A stretch of DNA of 64,000 nt from assembly GCF_001649575.2 (NCBI RefSeq), contig NC_051431.1, positions 18,411,400 through 18,475,399 of the forward strand, read 5' to 3'. The translations under genes were made by a program, and so were the position numbers. The first letter of the stretch is position 1. Every line of letters starts with the position of its first letter. The stretch is from Kryptolebias marmoratus. Its lineage: Eukaryota; Chordata; Actinopteri; Cyprinodontiformes; Rivulidae. Below, in pieces: positions 61,116 to 64,000 of the stretch. Below the pieces are notes generated by a model. It worked only from the letters and a program-made list of their open reading frames with translations, had not been told where the DNA came from and ran no database searches.

Positions 61116-62240
61116 TTCAGCGTGAGAAACTCAACAACCATCTCCCCGACTTTGATACATGGGTGACACACCAATAGCTTCATTAATTGTTCCATCATTT
61201 AAATAACTCAGTCACATAACTTTTGTGCTTGACACACACTTAGTAGAGCTTAACACAGTTATTATTTGTTTACTTAAAAAAATACTGTGGGAGGATAATT
61301 ATGGGCAGAAATCTTGCATAAATGAGGACTTTCAAATATGCAGGAAAAAAGAGCTACAAAGTTCAAATTAATTAACCCCTCTGTTTACACAAACTGTAGG
61401 GTTGTGAAATAATATATGGGTTACTTTTCAATGTTTTAATTTTAGGCACTTAACAGTATTGACCTCTTCCCTTTTTTTCCTAGTTTCATCTCATGCTACA
61501 TTTAAAGGCAATTGAGTGTCCTAATTGGTTTAAATTACATATGGAACATGATGTTCTCCAAAGAACTGGAATGCAAAAAAAGCCTTTTAAATCTGAATTA
61601 CTACATTTTTTACAGTCCAATAGTCTTGGTGAAGTTTAACTCTGGTTCAGATGTTTCTGTCATCAGCAAAAAGCAAAGTAATTGTGCTACCAGTGCAAAT
61701 TTAGTACCTTACACAAATGTGGCTATACACACTTGAAACATACACTGCAAAAAGATGCACACAAAGCTTATATTTTAGGAGACATAAATTTGTTGCTTCT
61801 TAATCTTAAAATCTAAACTAGATTTGGTGTAACATTTGATTTTGCTTTTTCCTCTAAGTAAAAATTTCCACTCAGACACACCCAAATGCTACAAATAATT
61901 TTATTCTGAATCAACGCACATGCAAAAAAAGAGAAATTTACAGTGGTCAGTACACCTAGAACAAAGCATGCACATTTCCCTGTACAGTTGCATTAAGGAA
62001 AATATTGCTTAGACCTATTGGGAAATCCCCCCTGAAACTGGAGAGAGATGATGTGATTGTGAAGAAAACTTTGAAGTTACATTTCCATTTGTGGGCAAAC
62101 TTTACATAAGCAACTTACAAAGTTCCAAAGTATGAAAATCAAAAAAGTTGCATGATCTTTCATCCCCTATTACATTTATTACAAATTTTGGGCACACTAT
62201 TTGTAAAACTGTCTGAGTTTTAGACATTTTTTTGTATTTT
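59749..62240. other. Intergenic, unassigned
   Basis: AT-rich; a TA-CA-TA compound microsatellite at 61,075-61,116. No gene recognised. Confidence 0.4.
61075..61116. repeat. (TA)n(CA)n(TA)n compound microsatellite
   Basis: tatatatacacacacacaca flanked by TA runs on both sides. Confidence 0.95.
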
Positions 62241-62242
62241 CT

Positions 62243-62390
62243 AAGGTCAGCTGGTTGAGCCAATCATCTTTACTTGGGGTAACTACAAAGTTAATCAGTT
62301 ATAGAAAATCTAATGATAATTTCTGAAAGTTCCATTAAATTTTGACTAGTGGTTCATGAGATATTTTGCTAAAAGACAGAGTTGACTCTG
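62243..62390 (+). repeat. Dispersed repeat family A, copy 4
   Basis: caaagttaatcagttataga, aatctaatgataatttctga, gactagtggttcatgagata and ttttgctaaaagacag, in the same order as the other family A copies. Confidence 0.55.
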
Positions 62391-63360
62391 GTAGTTAATG
62401 CCAAAGTTTTAAAAACAGATCTTAAAGGATTGTGGCTATGCCTTTTTTCCCATCTGTGTCAGATTTTTATTTAATCTGAGCATCCAGGGAGCATGTGGCT
62501 TCCTAAAACGGAGCTAAGCAATCTTTTGATGAATTCCCTCTTATATAATATGCTCATTATTATTACATATGTTAGAAAAACTTCACAGGCATGAGCATAT
62601 GCATGTGCAAACACAGCATTGGGGAATACCTGTGTGTATATATACACACCAGTCACATGTTTTGTTAAACATCATTTGCTTCTCCAGGGAGCTTTGGTTT
62701 TCCAGGGCATCTGTTCTTCTCAGCATTTGATGACCAACTATCAAAGTCACCACACACCAAATACATTGCAGCACATTTTGCATGGATGGTAATTAAATCT
62801 ACATTTTGCATAGACGCGTAGCTGCAAATGGCCATTCCCACACAACAAGGTTTCTAAGGCATTTATTCACTCACACATACTATCTCTCAGGTGACAGTGA
62901 CTGTATTTTTTCATGACACAATTACCCGAGGCAGTTTTAAATAATTACTGAGCTTTTGAATGGATTTAATTGACTCGTGGAGAGGCCACTTCACTTTCAG
63001 CTGATTCACTGGTCAAAAACAATGTGCAACTAATTAAATTTAAGCTCCAACTGCAAGTAGGTGGAAAAGCAATATGTGTCCTTACAGAGCTTGTTGCTGC
63101 ATACACTCGATGAGAAAAGCACAAACATGTTGGCTGTAAATACAGAAGGTAGCTGCATTCACAATAAAAAGAGACTTTTCCACCAAATTGCTGCAAAAAT
63201 TTATTCCTGAAAATAGTTTAGTAGTGAAGCAAGTTTAGAACCAACCCTTTTTCAGGGTTGCAAAGACAACATTTTTAAAAATGCAGATCAAACCTTTGTG
63301 GTTAAGTTATTTATTTGTATTGCTCTTTAGTATAATTTTCAAATCAGAATTAATTCTGAG
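62391..63360. other. Intergenic, unassigned
   Basis: No gene or named repeat recognised. Confidence 0.4.
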
Positions 63361-64000
63361 TCACTATTGCACATGATAAAACCAATTTCTCAACGGGATG
63401 AATCCTGGCATTGCCATCTTGGAATCTACCTGTGCCATCAGGAAAGAAAAAAAAACCATGAATGGAATAACCTGGTCATTTAGTACATTCAGATAGTCAG
63501 TTGATCTTATTCTTTGAGCACATACTGTTGCTGAACTTAGACCTGACCAACTGCAGCAACCCCAGATCATAGCACTGCCCCCACAGGCTTGTACAGCAGG
63601 CACTAGGTAGGTAGGTACATTTATTTATATAGCAATTTTCAGCACAGGGCGACTCAAAGTGCTAGTGACTAGACATGATGGGTGCAACTCTTCGCCTGCC
63701 TCTCTTCTTAGCCTGATGTGCCCATCACTCTGGAACAGGGTAAATCTGGACTCATCAGACCACATGACCTTCTTCCATTGCTCCAGAGTCCAATCTTTAT
63801 GCTCCCTAGCAACTTGAAGCCTTTTTTTCCGGTTAGCCTCACTGATTAGTGGTTTTCTTAAGGCTACACAGCAGTTTAGTCCCAATCCCTTGAGTTCCCT
63901 TCACATTGTGCATATGGAAATGCTCCTATTTTTTTTACTATTAAATGTAGCCCAGATTTCTGCTGTCATTTTTCTTCTATTTGATTTCACCAAACATTTA
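63361..64000 (-). pseudogene. Tc1/mariner-type transposase relic, interrupted and cut by the window edge
   Basis: On the minus strand 63,885-63,670 encodes GLNCCVALRKPLISEANRKK, REHKDWTLEQWKKVMWSDES and RFTLFQSDGHIRLRREA, a near-intact stretch of Tc1-like transposase with the first conserved Asp in WSDES. After HPSCL the frame runs into a foreign segment (about 63,605-63,672). Then QACGGSAMIWGCCSWSGL and DYLNVLNDQVIPFM resume the protein. Past that, a frameshift puts FQDGNA-like sequence in another frame, and the third catalytic residue region is absent. The start lies beyond the right edge or is eroded. It is not functional. Confidence 0.85.
63605..63672. mobile_element. Small insertion within the Tc1-like relic
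   Basis: ctaggtaggtaggtacattt then atttatatagcaattttcag and cagggcgactcaaagtgcta split the transposase between HPSCL and QACGGS. The tttatttatatagca motif also occurs at 3,517, inside an intron repeat, suggesting a shared retroelement source. Confidence 0.5.

Overview
The window looks like teleost fish nuclear DNA. It is AT-rich, intron-rich and full of dispersed repeats: tRNA-derived SINEs, Tc1-like transposons, solo LTRs, a Penelope-like relic and many AT or CA microsatellites. I cannot fix the species; the repeat spectrum resembles percomorph fishes, which is an inference from memory of such genomes. I found no bacterial-type gene, CRISPR array, tRNA or rRNA gene.

Region 1 (about 1-15,260, + strand) is the 3' end of one gene. 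Eight exons between 2,947 and 15,081 join in a single frame to encode the last 267 residues of a glycoside hydrolase family 31 enzyme of the sucrase-isomaltase / maltase-glucoamylase type. The 5' part, including the catalytic aspartates, lies left of the window. The stop codon is at 15,079-15,081 and a polyadenylation signal at 15,241-15,246. The introns carry a SINE, an old DNA-transposon relic, a TTAA-bounded MITE-like element and repeated copies of a fold-back element.

Region 2 (about 15,260-64,000) has no gene I can name. The only coding signal I would follow up is a 25-codon open stretch at 35,198-35,275 on the minus strand. It has a good splice acceptor and a stop, so it could be the last exon of an unknown gene. 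The rest is repeats and unassigned sequence: two textbook solo LTRs with target-site duplications (19,457-19,869 and 51,630-52,262), two adjacent LTR-like blocks (21,676-22,579), a perfect 192-bp palindrome (29,611-29,802), a non-autonomous Tc1-like element with long inverted repeats (about 37,545-37,986), a tRNA-derived SINE (about 38,900-39,165), interrupted Tc1-like transposase relics (about 43,505 and at the right edge), a Penelope-like retroelement relic (about 47,740-48,640), and a degenerate minisatellite of about 28 bp per unit (55,080-55,440).

I see no exciting new multi-gene system. The most unusual items are the perfect palindrome, the nuclear-receptor half-site clusters carried by a dispersed repeat at 28,013-28,165, the fold-back family, and the orphan candidate exon.
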